A stretch of DNA of 8,423 bases from positions 1 through 8,423 of the forward strand of contig CAAEKX010000031.1 of assembly GCA_900756605.1 (NCBI GenBank). Reading direction: 5' to 3'. The translations under genes were made by a program, and so were the position numbers. The notes under the pieces were generated by a model. That model saw only the letters and a list, made by a program, of their open reading frames with translations. It was not told where the DNA came from and searched no databases. Of the stretch, positions 1 to 6,292 are shown in pieces. This stretch comes from Coriobacteriia bacterium. GTDB taxonomy: Bacteria > Actinomycetota > Coriobacteriia > Coriobacteriales > QAMH01. Positions within the stretch are counted from its first letter, which is position 1, and every line of letters starts with the position of its first letter.

Positions 1-1
1 A

Positions 2-700
2 GAAGCGAGCAGCACCGGCACGCTTCCGGGCTCCATCTCAACGACTACGCCGGGCACGACAACACCCGGCTCTGACGCCACCACATCCGGTGCCACGACC
101 GGTAACTCGACGGGCTCCAGCTCTGGTTCGACCGGCTCGACATCGACGGGAGGCAATTTCGGTAGTTCGGGAAGCAGCTCCGGCACTGCCATTTCCGGCG
201 GCTCGAGCGGCGCCAGCTCGGGCAGCAGCACCGGAGGCAGCACCGGTGGCTCGAGCGGCAGTACCTCGAGTGGCAGCGCTCCGAGTGGTGGCAACACCGG
301 TGGCGACAACCTGAACGGTCCCGGCGTGAGCAATGGTGCCGTCAACATCGCCATGGTCGCCTCCAACGGTCGTACGCTCACGGGCACGGTAAACCTGCAT
401 GATGGTTACGTCATTCCCAACTCGAGCGAGAAGGCCTACAGCATCGACGAGCTTCGTGCACTCGGCCTCAACGATGCCGAGCTCTGCATCGCGCGCAACG
501 AGCCGTACGCGCGTCAGGGTTACAGCTTCAGGAACCCCAACCTGCAGGCGTACTTCAACGCACGCAGCTGGTACCACAATACGGGCTGGCGCGGCCAGCT
601 TCCCGCTGATAGCGCAGGCTACATTACCGCACATAACCTGCTTGCACTTGCCGAGCAGACACCGGGTGCCTCCCAGTGGCTGCACCTGCGCATGAGGTAA
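2..700 (+). CDS. YARHG-domain protein, C-terminal part (5' end outside window)
   Basis: The reading frame is open from the left edge (first full codon at base 2) to a TAA at 698-700, giving 232 visible residues. No start codon is needed inside the window; the GTG at 326 is merely internal. Residues about 1-105 are a low-complexity linker rich in Ser, Gly and Thr with a few Pro and Asn, typical of extracellular spacers. Residues about 137-220 match the YARHG domain: a 'YSIDELRALGL' helix, then 'IARNEPYARQGYSF', then 'NLQAYF' and 'SWY'. The name motif reads YARQG (residues 169-173), so the usual His is Gln. YARHG domains occur at the C-terminus of many secreted or lipoprotein-like bacterial proteins, and their molecular function is not established. 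I infer a surface or secreted protein; the signal peptide would lie off the left edge. It is convergent with polA. Domain assignment is strong, role unknown. Confidence 0.85.
   Translation, partial: EASSTGTLPGSISTTTPGTTTPGSDATTSGATTGNSTGSSSGSTGSTSTGGNFGSSGSSSGTAISGGSSGASSGSSTGGSTGGSSGSTSSGSAPSGGNTGGDNLNGPGVSNGAVNIAMVASNGRTLTGTVNLHDGYVIPNSSEKAYSIDELRALGLNDAELCIARNEPYARQGYSFRNPNLQAYFNARSWYHNTGWRGQLPADSAGYITAHNLLALAEQTPGASQWLHLRMR
101..300 (+). repeat. Ser/Gly-rich low-complexity coding repeat
   Basis: This part of the linker is built from imperfect repeats of Gly-Ser-Ser-Gly-type codon blocks. The 12-mer GGCTCGAGCGGC occurs at 200-211 and again at 248-259, and GGCAGCACCGG-like units lie between them. 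It encodes the flexible linker ahead of the YARHG domain. Such stretches often vary in length between strains by slippage or recombination, but that is inference here. Confidence 0.6.
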
Positions 701-710
701 CCTGCACGCG

Positions 711-777
711 AAGCGGAGGATGATGCACGCCGGAACTCCGAAACCCAGTCGCTCCGGTCGCGCCCCATCCTCCGCTT
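711..777. terminator. Large stem-loop between convergent genes, possible bidirectional terminator
   Basis: AAGCGGAGGATG (711-722) is the exact reverse complement of CATCCTCCGCTT (766-777), a perfect 12-bp stem around a 43-base loop. An inner stem CCGGA (730-734) with TCCGG (753-757) sits inside. It lies between the stop of the YARHG gene (700) and the stop of polA (797), where a shared terminator is expected. The right side is followed only by TTTC and then A-rich sequence, and the left side by GC-rich sequence, so neither direction has a proper U-tract. It shares motifs with the elements at 3969-4076 and 4121-4226. Confidence 0.45.
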
Positions 778-796
778 TCAAATAAGCGTGTGCGTA

Positions 797-3430
797 CTAA
801 TGTGCAATCGCCCAGTTGGGGCCCATCTGCACATCAGCAATAAGCGGAACCTTGAGCTCGACCACGTTATTCATGACTTCGGCGACGAGCGCAGCCATCG
901 TATCTGCCTCTTCGTTCGGGCACTCGAAATCGAGTTCGTCGTGCACCTGGAGCACCATACGTGCATGCAGGCCCTCTTCGCGACGACGCTTGTTCACCTG
1001 AATCATCGCAAGCTTGATGATGTCTGCTGCCGTGCCCTGCATGGGATGGTTCATTGCCGTACGCTCGCCAAAATGACGCAGGTTCACATTCGTGCTGCGC
1101 AGCTCGGGGATATGACGCTTGCGACCAAACATGGTCGTTGCGTACCCGTCCTTATGCGCCTGAGCGACAACATCGTCGAGATAGGCACGGACCTTGGGAT
1201 ACGCATCGTAATAGCGGTCTATCATCTCCTGTGCTTCGGTCATGGGAATGTGCAGCGTCTGGCCGAGACCAAACGCCTGCTGCCCATAGACGATGCCGAA
1301 GTTGACCGCCTTGGCACGCGAGCGCATATCGGGCGTTACCTCGTCAACCGACACGCCAAAGACATCGGAAGCCGTATGGGCATGGAAGTCCTCGCCACTC
1401 AAGAATGCGTCGATGAGCCCCTCATCACCCGAAAGATGCGCGAGCAGCCTCAGCTCAATCTGCGAGTAATCGGCCGACAGGAACACACCGTCAGGAGGCG
1501 CGACGAAGGCCTCGCGGATGCGGCGACCGAGCTCCGTGCGCACGGGAATGTTCTGCAAGTTGGGATCGGACGAGGAGAGCCTGCCCGTCGTCGTGACCGT
1601 CTGATTGAAGCTCGTGTGGATGCGTCCGTCGGCACGATCGACGAGCGTCGGCAGAGTGTCCAGATACGTCGAACGCAACTTGGTAAGTTCGCGATACTCA
1701 ACGACCTTATCGGGCAGCGGGTGATCATCACGCAGCTTTTCGAGCACGGTGGCGTTCGTTGACCAACCCGTACGATTCTTCTTTGACTTCTTCGTATCGA
1801 GCCCGAGCACCTCGAACAGGATATGTCCGAGCTGCTTGGGCGAGTCGATGTTGAAGTCCTCCCCGGCCAGTTCGATGATTTCAGCGCGCAGCTCTTCGAT
1901 GTGTCCGGAAATTTCCGAGGAGATATCCTTGAGCACATTCGTGTCGAGACCCGTACCGAAACGTTCCATCGAGAGCAGCACGGGCATGAGCTTGAGCTCA
2001 ATATCGCAGTACAGATTCCAGGAATCGTCTTCTTTGAGCTTGGCGGTGAGCACATCCACCAGGCTCTCGGCAACGGCAGCCTCAAACTGGCCGTCGCTCG
2101 GAGCGTTTTGGCTCGTTGGCTTGACCAGATCCAAGTATTTCTCGGCAAGCTCGCTCGTCAGGTAGCTTCCGTTCGAATCGAGCAGGTATGCCGCAAGGCT
2201 GCAGTCAAAAAGACTGGCCGAGAATATCGTGTCGAGTTCCCGGGTGGGATGGCCCGGCGCAAACACGCCCCGCAGCATGCGCTTGATGTCGATGCCCACA
2301 AGCGTGCCCTCGGCGAGGATATGCCCGATGAGAGGTGCGGCAAGCTCGATCGTCGTCTCGGCGAGCCCCGCACCATCAGAGAAGACGACGGTGGGTTCCT
2401 GCGCAAAGAGCGACTGCTCGATGGGCTCGTCGAGCGCAACGGCAACTCGGCGCCCCGCCTTCACCGCCGCTTTGACGAAGGACTCGGCATTTTGGGATAC
2501 GTGATAGCTAAGCTTGACCTTGGGCTGCGGCATGGCGGCAGCGGTCGATGCGTCATCACCCAGCAAGGAAAGCACCACGCGCAGATGGCGATTGAAATGC
2601 AACGCCCCAAAGGCCTCGCTTACCTCCTGCGCGGAATAACTCGGAAAGTGAACATCGTCAAGTGAAAGCTCGACAGGCGCATCACGCCTGATCGTGGCAA
2701 CGGCACGGCTAATGCGCGCGTCCTCGGCGTGCTCGCGAATGCGCTCCCCCATCTTTCCCTTGATGTCATCGGCATGCTCAAGCACGTCATCGAGGGAGCC
2801 CCATTGGACTAGCAGCTTGGCAGCGGTCTTTTCGCCCACGCCGGGCACGCCGGGTATGTTGTCACTCGAATCACCCTTGAGACCCAGGAAATCGGGCACG
2901 AGGCTCGGAGGGATACCGTAGCGCTCCACGACCTTTTCGGGCGTGTAGATAACGACATCGGACATGCCCTTGCGAGTCGTCACGATGCTCGTGGTGTCAC
3001 TCGCGAGCTGGTAGGCATCCTTGTCACCCGTGATGAGAAAAACGCGGTCGCCATTCGCCTCGCCGCGCGCAGCCATAGTGCCCAAGATGTCATCGCCCTC
3101 ATACCCGTCCATCGCGATGCAGGGGATGTTCATCGCCTCGAGCAAGCCTTGAATCATGGGAAACTGTACGGCGAGATCTTCGTCCATGGGAGGACGCTGT
3201 GCCTTGTACCCCGCAAGCAGCTTCATGCGCCAATCGGGACGATGCACATCCCAGGCGCAGATGATGGCGTCCGGATGGTAGTCCTCGATCATCTTCAGGA
3301 GCATCTGCATGAATCCGAAAACGGCATTGGTCGGTGCGCCATCAGGTGTGTTCATGGGAGTTTGCACGGCATGGAACGCGCGATGGAGCAGGGAGTTTCC
3401 GTCGATGACAGCAATGAGTCGTTGAGACAT
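797..3430 (-). CDS. polA: DNA polymerase I
   Basis: An 877-residue family A polymerase for Okazaki-fragment processing and repair synthesis. The 5' nuclease domain (about 1-285) keeps its acidic metal ligands: D10 (IDGNSLLHRAFHA), D61, E111/D113/D114 (YEGDD), D136/D138 (TGDKD) and D187/D190 (GDSSDN), followed by the helix-hairpin-helix GVPGVGEKTAAKLL. The middle domain (about 305-440) has the proofreading fold but not its DEDD residues; ALDEP stands where DxE is expected. The polymerase domain shows TTTGRLSSSDPNLQNIP (613-629), motif A DYSQIELR (654-661), motif B with R703, K707, F711 and Y715, and motif C VHDE (829-832). The frame stays open upstream to 3547, but the family start MSQRLIAVIDGNS is the ATG at 3428-3430, preceded by AAAGG at a 6-base spacing; the extra 39 residues match nothing in the family. 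It is divergent from vsr. Confidence 0.97.
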   Translation of the reverse strand: MSQRLIAVIDGNSLLHRAFHAVQTPMNTPDGAPTNAVFGFMQMLLKMIEDYHPDAIICAWDVHRPDWRMKLLAGYKAQRPPMDEDLAVQFPMIQGLLEAMNIPCIAMDGYEGDDILGTMAARGEANGDRVFLITGDKDAYQLASDTTSIVTTRKGMSDVVIYTPEKVVERYGIPPSLVPDFLGLKGDSSDNIPGVPGVGEKTAAKLLVQWGSLDDVLEHADDIKGKMGERIREHAEDARISRAVATIRRDAPVELSLDDVHFPSYSAQEVSEAFGALHFNRHLRVVLSLLGDDASTAAAMPQPKVKLSYHVSQNAESFVKAAVKAGRRVAVALDEPIEQSLFAQEPTVVFSDGAGLAETTIELAAPLIGHILAEGTLVGIDIKRMLRGVFAPGHPTRELDTIFSASLFDCSLAAYLLDSNGSYLTSELAEKYLDLVKPTSQNAPSDGQFEAAVAESLVDVLTAKLKEDDSWNLYCDIELKLMPVLLSMERFGTGLDTNVLKDISSEISGHIEELRAEIIELAGEDFNIDSPKQLGHILFEVLGLDTKKSKKNRTGWSTNATVLEKLRDDHPLPDKVVEYRELTKLRSTYLDTLPTLVDRADGRIHTSFNQTVTTTGRLSSSDPNLQNIPVRTELGRRIREAFVAPPDGVFLSADYSQIELRLLAHLSGDEGLIDAFLSGEDFHAHTASDVFGVSVDEVTPDMRSRAKAVNFGIVYGQQAFGLGQTLHIPMTEAQEMIDRYYDAYPKVRAYLDDVVAQAHKDGYATTMFGRKRHIPELRSTNVNLRHFGERTAMNHPMQGTAADIIKLAMIQVNKRRREEGLHARMVLQVHDELDFECPNEEADTMAALVAEVMNNVVELKVPLIADVQMGPNWAIAH

Positions 3431-3436
3431 GGCCAG

Positions 3437-3441
3437 CCTTT
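3437..3441 (-). promoter_or_regulatory. polA ribosome-binding site
   Basis: The minus strand reads AAAGG, then six bases (CTGGCC), then the ATG at 3430. This site decides the start of polA in favour of 3430 over the longer open frame that begins at 3547. Confidence 0.6.
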
Positions 3442-3520
3442 CGGGCGGTATGGGCAAATAGTGCTCCCATAGTACCGCGAACTCGGTGCGATGCGGCCCA
3501 GTTTCATGCAGTATCATGAG

Positions 3521-3949
3521 ATGGAAATGGTAAGCGAAGCCGTACATAACGTCATGGTCGCCAACAAGCGCGCCAACACGAAACCCGAGCTTGTCGTGCG
3601 CAAGATGCTACGTGAGATGGGTTGGCCCGGATATCGCTGCGATTGGAAGAAGTGCGCAGGGCATCCCGACATCGCGTACCCGGGCAGGAAACTCGCTTTG
3701 TTCATTAATGGGTGTTTTTGGCACGCGCATGAGGGATGCAAGTACGCAAGCAAGCCCAAGAGCAACGTGGAGTTCTGGGAGCAGAAGTTCGCGCGCAACA
3801 AGGCGCGAGACAAGCGCGTCAAGGAACAGCTCGAAAGCGAAGGCTGGCATGTCGTCATCATCTGGGAATGCGAGCTCAAAAAAGATCGCATCGAAGAGAC
3901 TCGTCAACGCTTGCACGACGAAATCGAATACGCCTTCGTAGAGATTTAA
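3521..3949 (+). CDS. vsr: Very-short-patch mismatch repair endonuclease (Vsr)
   Basis: Vsr endonucleases nick 5' of the T in T:G mismatches that arise by deamination of 5-methylcytosine. From the ATG at 3521 the protein has 142 residues, normal for the family. Recognisable parts are ANTKPE (18-23), the catalytic aspartate D50 in AGHPDIAYPGRKLALFINGC, the CFWHAHEGC block (65-73) with the mismatch-intercalating aromatics and zinc-ligand His and Cys, NVEFW (82-86), RNKARDKR (92-99) with D97, and IIWECEL with C118. These match the E. coli Vsr residues in order and spacing. An in-frame ATG at 3491 would add ten residues and one at 3527 would remove two; none has a good Shine-Dalgarno sequence. I chose 3521 because family alignment begins near MVSEAV. 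It is divergent from polA. No cytosine-C5 methyltransferase lies within view. Confidence 0.92.
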   Translation: MEMVSEAVHNVMVANKRANTKPELVVRKMLREMGWPGYRCDWKKCAGHPDIAYPGRKLALFINGCFWHAHEGCKYASKPKSNVEFWEQKFARNKARDKRVKEQLESEGWHVVIIWECELKKDRIEETRQRLHDEIEYAFVEI

Positions 3950-3968
3950 TGCACGCTTGATTCATAGT

Positions 3969-4076
3969 CCGCACAGGCAAGCCGTTTCGCTCCGACGGTC
4001 GCTTCCCGACAGCTGCGCTTCGCGCATCTTTACGGCGCGCTCCCTTATACCTTCGCTTCGCGGCTTGCCTGTGCGG
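3969..4076. repeat. Inverted-repeat element B: 16-bp perfect arms, 76-base loop
   Basis: CCGCACAGGCAAGCCG (3969-3984) pairs perfectly with CGGCTTGCCTGTGCGG (4061-4076). The loop holds smaller foldable pieces such as GCGCTTCGCGC (about 4015-4025). It lies just past the vsr stop codon (TAA at 3947-3949), in the gap before the convergent regulator gene. Neither side has a T-run, so it is not a canonical intrinsic terminator. The loop contains TCGCTCCGACGGTCGC (3987-4002), close to TCGCTCCGGTCGC (749-761) in the stem-loop downstream of polA. It could be a bidirectional terminator of unusual form, a structured RNA or a dispersed palindromic repeat. Confidence 0.6.
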
Positions 4077-4086
4077 TCCCTGCATG

Positions 4087-4102
4087 CGCGAGTTCTTTCG
4101 CG
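4087..4102. repeat. Small hairpin between elements B and C
   Basis: CGCGA (4087-4091) pairs with TCGCG (4098-4102) across a six-base loop GTTCTT. The stem is only 5 bp and could be chance in GC-rich DNA. It is recorded because it sits midway between the two larger inverted repeats. Confidence 0.3.
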
Positions 4103-4120
4103 GCGTAGGGCGCGTTTACA

Positions 4121-4226
4121 GTAGGCGCATCAGAATGGGCGAGATTGGCGTGAAGGAGGATGCGAAGCGTACGAGGTTACGCGAGCATCCTCGTGAACGG
4201 CAAGATTGCCATCCTGATGCGCCTAC
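4121..4226. repeat. Inverted-repeat element C: 18-bp arms with a nested hairpin
   Basis: GTAGGCGCATCAGAATGG (4121-4138) pairs with CCATCCTGATGCGCCTAC (4209-4226) with one mismatch. Inside is a second long hairpin: GAGGATGC (4156-4163) with GCATCCTC (4185-4192), continued after a small internal loop by GCGTA (4167-4171) with TACGC (4178-4182), giving 13 paired bases around a six-base loop. The right outer arm includes the TAG stop of the regulator gene (4223-4225), so a minus-strand transcript would enter the structure exactly at the stop codon. That suits a terminator for the rml-his-gln operon, but no U-tract follows (minus strand continues TGTAAACGCG). Confidence 0.6.
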
Positions 4227-4885
4227 TCCCACATGTAGCCGACGCCACGGACCGTGCGCAGATGCGCCGCAAGATCATTACCGAGCTTGGAGCGCACACG
4301 TCGCACATGCACGTCGACCGTACGCGAACCCCCGAAATAATCGAAGCCCCAGACACGCGAAAGCAATGCATCACGCGAATACACGTGTCCCGCATGCGTT
4401 ACCAAAAACGCAAGCAACGCGTACTCAAGATAGGTAAAGTCAACGGGATTGCCATCAACAAGAACCTGATAGGTCGAAAGGTTGATGACCATCGAATCGA
4501 TTGCGATGAAATCGGAATTGGCCGTCTCCTCCCCTGGCCACAGAAGATGTCGCATGCGAATGAGCAGCTCATCGTCGGGGGCGTTTGAGAGGGCAAAATC
4601 GGCACGAATATGCGCAGGCAGACGCAAAAGATTGAGTGCGTCGGCTTCCACCATGAGAAGCAGTCCCACATTATCGGCAAGACGCAGCTTCTGCTCGAGT
4701 GCGGCAATGCCATCGGAGCGCATATCCGTGAGAGAGCACACGACAAGGTCGGTGGGCGGAATCGAAGAGCTGGCGGTAGCGGCGGAACAAAGCTCAAAGT
4801 CGGCATCAAGCTCTGCCGTCAGACGCGCAATGCGTCCATACGTCTGCATGCCCTCCTGTATGTATAGCACGCGTTTACGATGCAT
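4223..4885 (-). CDS. GlnR-like orphan OmpR-family response regulator
   Basis: This 220-residue protein has a receiver-like N-terminal domain (about 4-118) and a winged-helix DNA-binding domain (about 126-220). The DNA-binding half is classic OmpR/PhoB type (FTYLEYALLAFL, RDALLSRVWGFDYFGGSRTV, DVHVRRVRSKLG, TVRGVGYMW) and closely resembles actinomycete GlnR, including the DYFGG-RTVDVHVRR stretch. The receiver half lacks phosphorylation chemistry: IQEG stands where the acidic pair is expected, S51 is at the phospho-acceptor position, and LSNAPDDEL replaces the usual Lys-Pro loop. GlnR is likewise an atypical, unpaired regulator. The gene starts 21 bases after the glnA stop, with AGGTG seven bases before its ATG, so it is probably co-transcribed with glnA; no histidine kinase is nearby. 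A role in nitrogen control is inference from family and context. It could instead be another orphan OmpR regulator. Confidence 0.85.
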   Translation of the reverse strand: MHRKRVLYIQEGMQTYGRIARLTAELDADFELCSAATASSSIPPTDLVVCSLTDMRSDGIAALEQKLRLADNVGLLLMVEADALNLLRLPAHIRADFALSNAPDDELLIRMRHLLWPGEETANSDFIAIDSMVINLSTYQVLVDGNPVDFTYLEYALLAFLVTHAGHVYSRDALLSRVWGFDYFGGSRTVDVHVRRVRSKLGNDLAAHLRTVRGVGYMWE

Positions 4886-4906
4886 GGCACAGCACCTAGT
4901 CGCTTT

Positions 4907-6286
4907 CTACAGAATTGGGAAGTACCGATCGAGTTCCCATTGCGTAACCTGGGAACGATACGAACGCCACTCTTCCTTCTTGTTCTCGACGATAAAGCGA
5001 TGCATCTCGTCACCGAGAATCTCGCGCATCAGCTCGGAATGCTCAAAGAGCTCGATGGCTTCGTGCAAATCACAGGGCAGCATACGATAACCAGCGGCGA
5101 GTGCCTCTGCCTCGCTCATGGTTGAGAGATCGTCGGTGAGGGGCGGCTCGAGTTCGAGCTCGTCTTCGATACCGCGCAAACCCGCGCCCAGGAGCACCGC
5201 GAACACGAGATAGGGATTGCATGCCGGATCGGGGCTACGGTACTCGAAGCGAGCAGAATTAGCCTTGCCGGGCTTATAAAGCGGCACACGCACGAGCGCG
5301 TTACGATTACGATTTGCCCAGGTCACGTAGAGAGGAGCCTCGAAACCGGGAATGAGACGCTTGTAGGAATTCACGTATTGGTTGGTGATGAGCGTCATCT
5401 CGGGTGCATATTTGAGCAGGCCTGCGATGTAATGCTTGGCCGTCTGCGACAGGCCGAAGCCGAGCGGATCGTTCTCGTCGAAGAAAGCGTTCTCGTCATC
5501 ACGGAAAAGCGAGATGTGCACATGCATGCCGCTGCCATCGACATCGCGGATGGGCTTGGGCATGAAGCTCGCATGCACGCCATGCTTGAGGGCGACCTCC
5601 TTCACGACGAGACGATATGTCATGACAGCATCGGCCATGGAGAGCGCATCGCTATAGCGCAGGTCGATTTCCTGCTGCGAAGGCGCGGCCTCGTGGTGGG
5701 AGTATTCGACGGGAATGCCCATCTGCTCAAGCGTCAAAATCGTGTCGCGGCGCAGATCAGAAGCCGTGTCATCAGCGGTCAGGTCGAAAAAGCCCGCGTA
5801 ATCGATGGGGTCGGGCTCCGTGGAATTCTTGAAGTAGAAGTACTCGAGCTCGGGGCCAACGTTCATGGTGTAGCCCATGCGCGCGGCCTTGGTAAGCATG
5901 CAACGCAGCACGTAGCGCGGGTCGCCATCGAAGGGCTTGCGCTCGGGCGTGAGAATGTTGCAGAACATGCGTGCCACGCCATCGTCCTTGGGGCGCCAGG
6001 GCAGCACCTGGAACGTGCTCGCGTCGGGAAAGGCGATCATGTCGGACTCTGCGGCACGCGCGAAGCCCTCGATTGAACTGCCGTCAAAGCCCATGCCCTC
6101 GTCAAATGCGGTCTCGAGCTCGCTTGGCGTGATGGCAAAGGACTTCATCTGGCCCAGAACATCGGTAAACCACATGCGAATAAAGTGAATGTGCCGCTCT
6201 TGCACCGTTTTGAGAACATAGTCGCGATTTGCCTCAGCTGCGGCAGAACCAATCACGTCAAACTCGTCAGCACCTGTATCCGGCAT
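4907..6286 (-). CDS. glnA: Glutamine synthetase type I (GSI-alpha-like)
   Basis: It catalyses ATP-dependent condensation of glutamate and ammonia to glutamine, as a cytoplasmic dodecamer in this family. The 459 residues include the N-terminal beta-grasp domain (RMWFTDVLGQMKSF, FDGSSIEGFARAAESD, about 37-83) and the catalytic domain. Metal and substrate residues are in place: E146 and E148 (GPELEYF), E199 and E206 (HHEAAPSQQE), H255 (GSGMHVH), R310 and E316 (YKRLIPGFEAP), R346 and E348 (ARFEYRSPDP). R77 in GFAR matches the feedback-control arginine of Bacillus GS. The adenylylation signature NLYDLP and the GSI-beta insertion are absent, so control by adenylylation is unlikely. The start at 6286 is supported by AGAGGAG nine bases upstream; no other Met occurs before residue 38. 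It starts six bases after the hisI stop, with the GlnR-like gene immediately downstream. Confidence 0.97.
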   Translation of the reverse strand: MPDTGADEFDVIGSAAAEANRDYVLKTVQERHIHFIRMWFTDVLGQMKSFAITPSELETAFDEGMGFDGSSIEGFARAAESDMIAFPDASTFQVLPWRPKDDGVARMFCNILTPERKPFDGDPRYVLRCMLTKAARMGYTMNVGPELEYFYFKNSTEPDPIDYAGFFDLTADDTASDLRRDTILTLEQMGIPVEYSHHEAAPSQQEIDLRYSDALSMADAVMTYRLVVKEVALKHGVHASFMPKPIRDVDGSGMHVHISLFRDDENAFFDENDPLGFGLSQTAKHYIAGLLKYAPEMTLITNQYVNSYKRLIPGFEAPLYVTWANRNRNALVRVPLYKPGKANSARFEYRSPDPACNPYLVFAVLLGAGLRGIEDELELEPPLTDDLSTMSEAEALAAGYRMLPCDLHEAIELFEHSELMREILGDEMHRFIVENKKEEWRSYRSQVTQWELDRYFPIL

Positions 6287-6292
6287 TACCGC

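Noticed and set aside
38..781. Long minus-strand open frame opposite the YARHG gene
   Set aside because: It is a low-complexity Ala/Arg/Gly-rich shadow of the repetitive Ser/Gly linker and resembles no protein family; the plus strand carries a recognisable domain.
788..2665. Plus-strand open frames at 788-1762 and 1823-2665
   Set aside because: They lie wholly antisense to conserved polA codons and their translations resemble no family; GC-rich codon bias opens such frames.
3431..3520. Divergent promoters for polA and vsr, e.g. minus-strand TACTAT at 3474-3469
   Set aside because: The -10-like hexamers have no acceptable -35 partner at normal spacing; in AT-poor DNA they could be chance. 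Promoters probably lie here, but I cannot place them.
3431..3547. N-terminal extension of polA to 3547
   Set aside because: The extra 39 residues do not belong to the family, would overlap vsr, and a Shine-Dalgarno site precedes the ATG at 3430.
3969..4226. Reading the paired inverted repeats as a CRISPR array, tRNA gene or insertion-sequence ends
   Set aside because: There are no regularly spaced direct repeats, no cloverleaf with an anticodon arm, no transposase frame between the arms and no clear target-site duplication at the outer edges.
4084..4588. Plus-strand open frames at 4084-4437 and 4160-4588
   Set aside because: They run through the palindromic elements and then antisense to the regulator gene; their Arg- and His-rich translation looks like noise.
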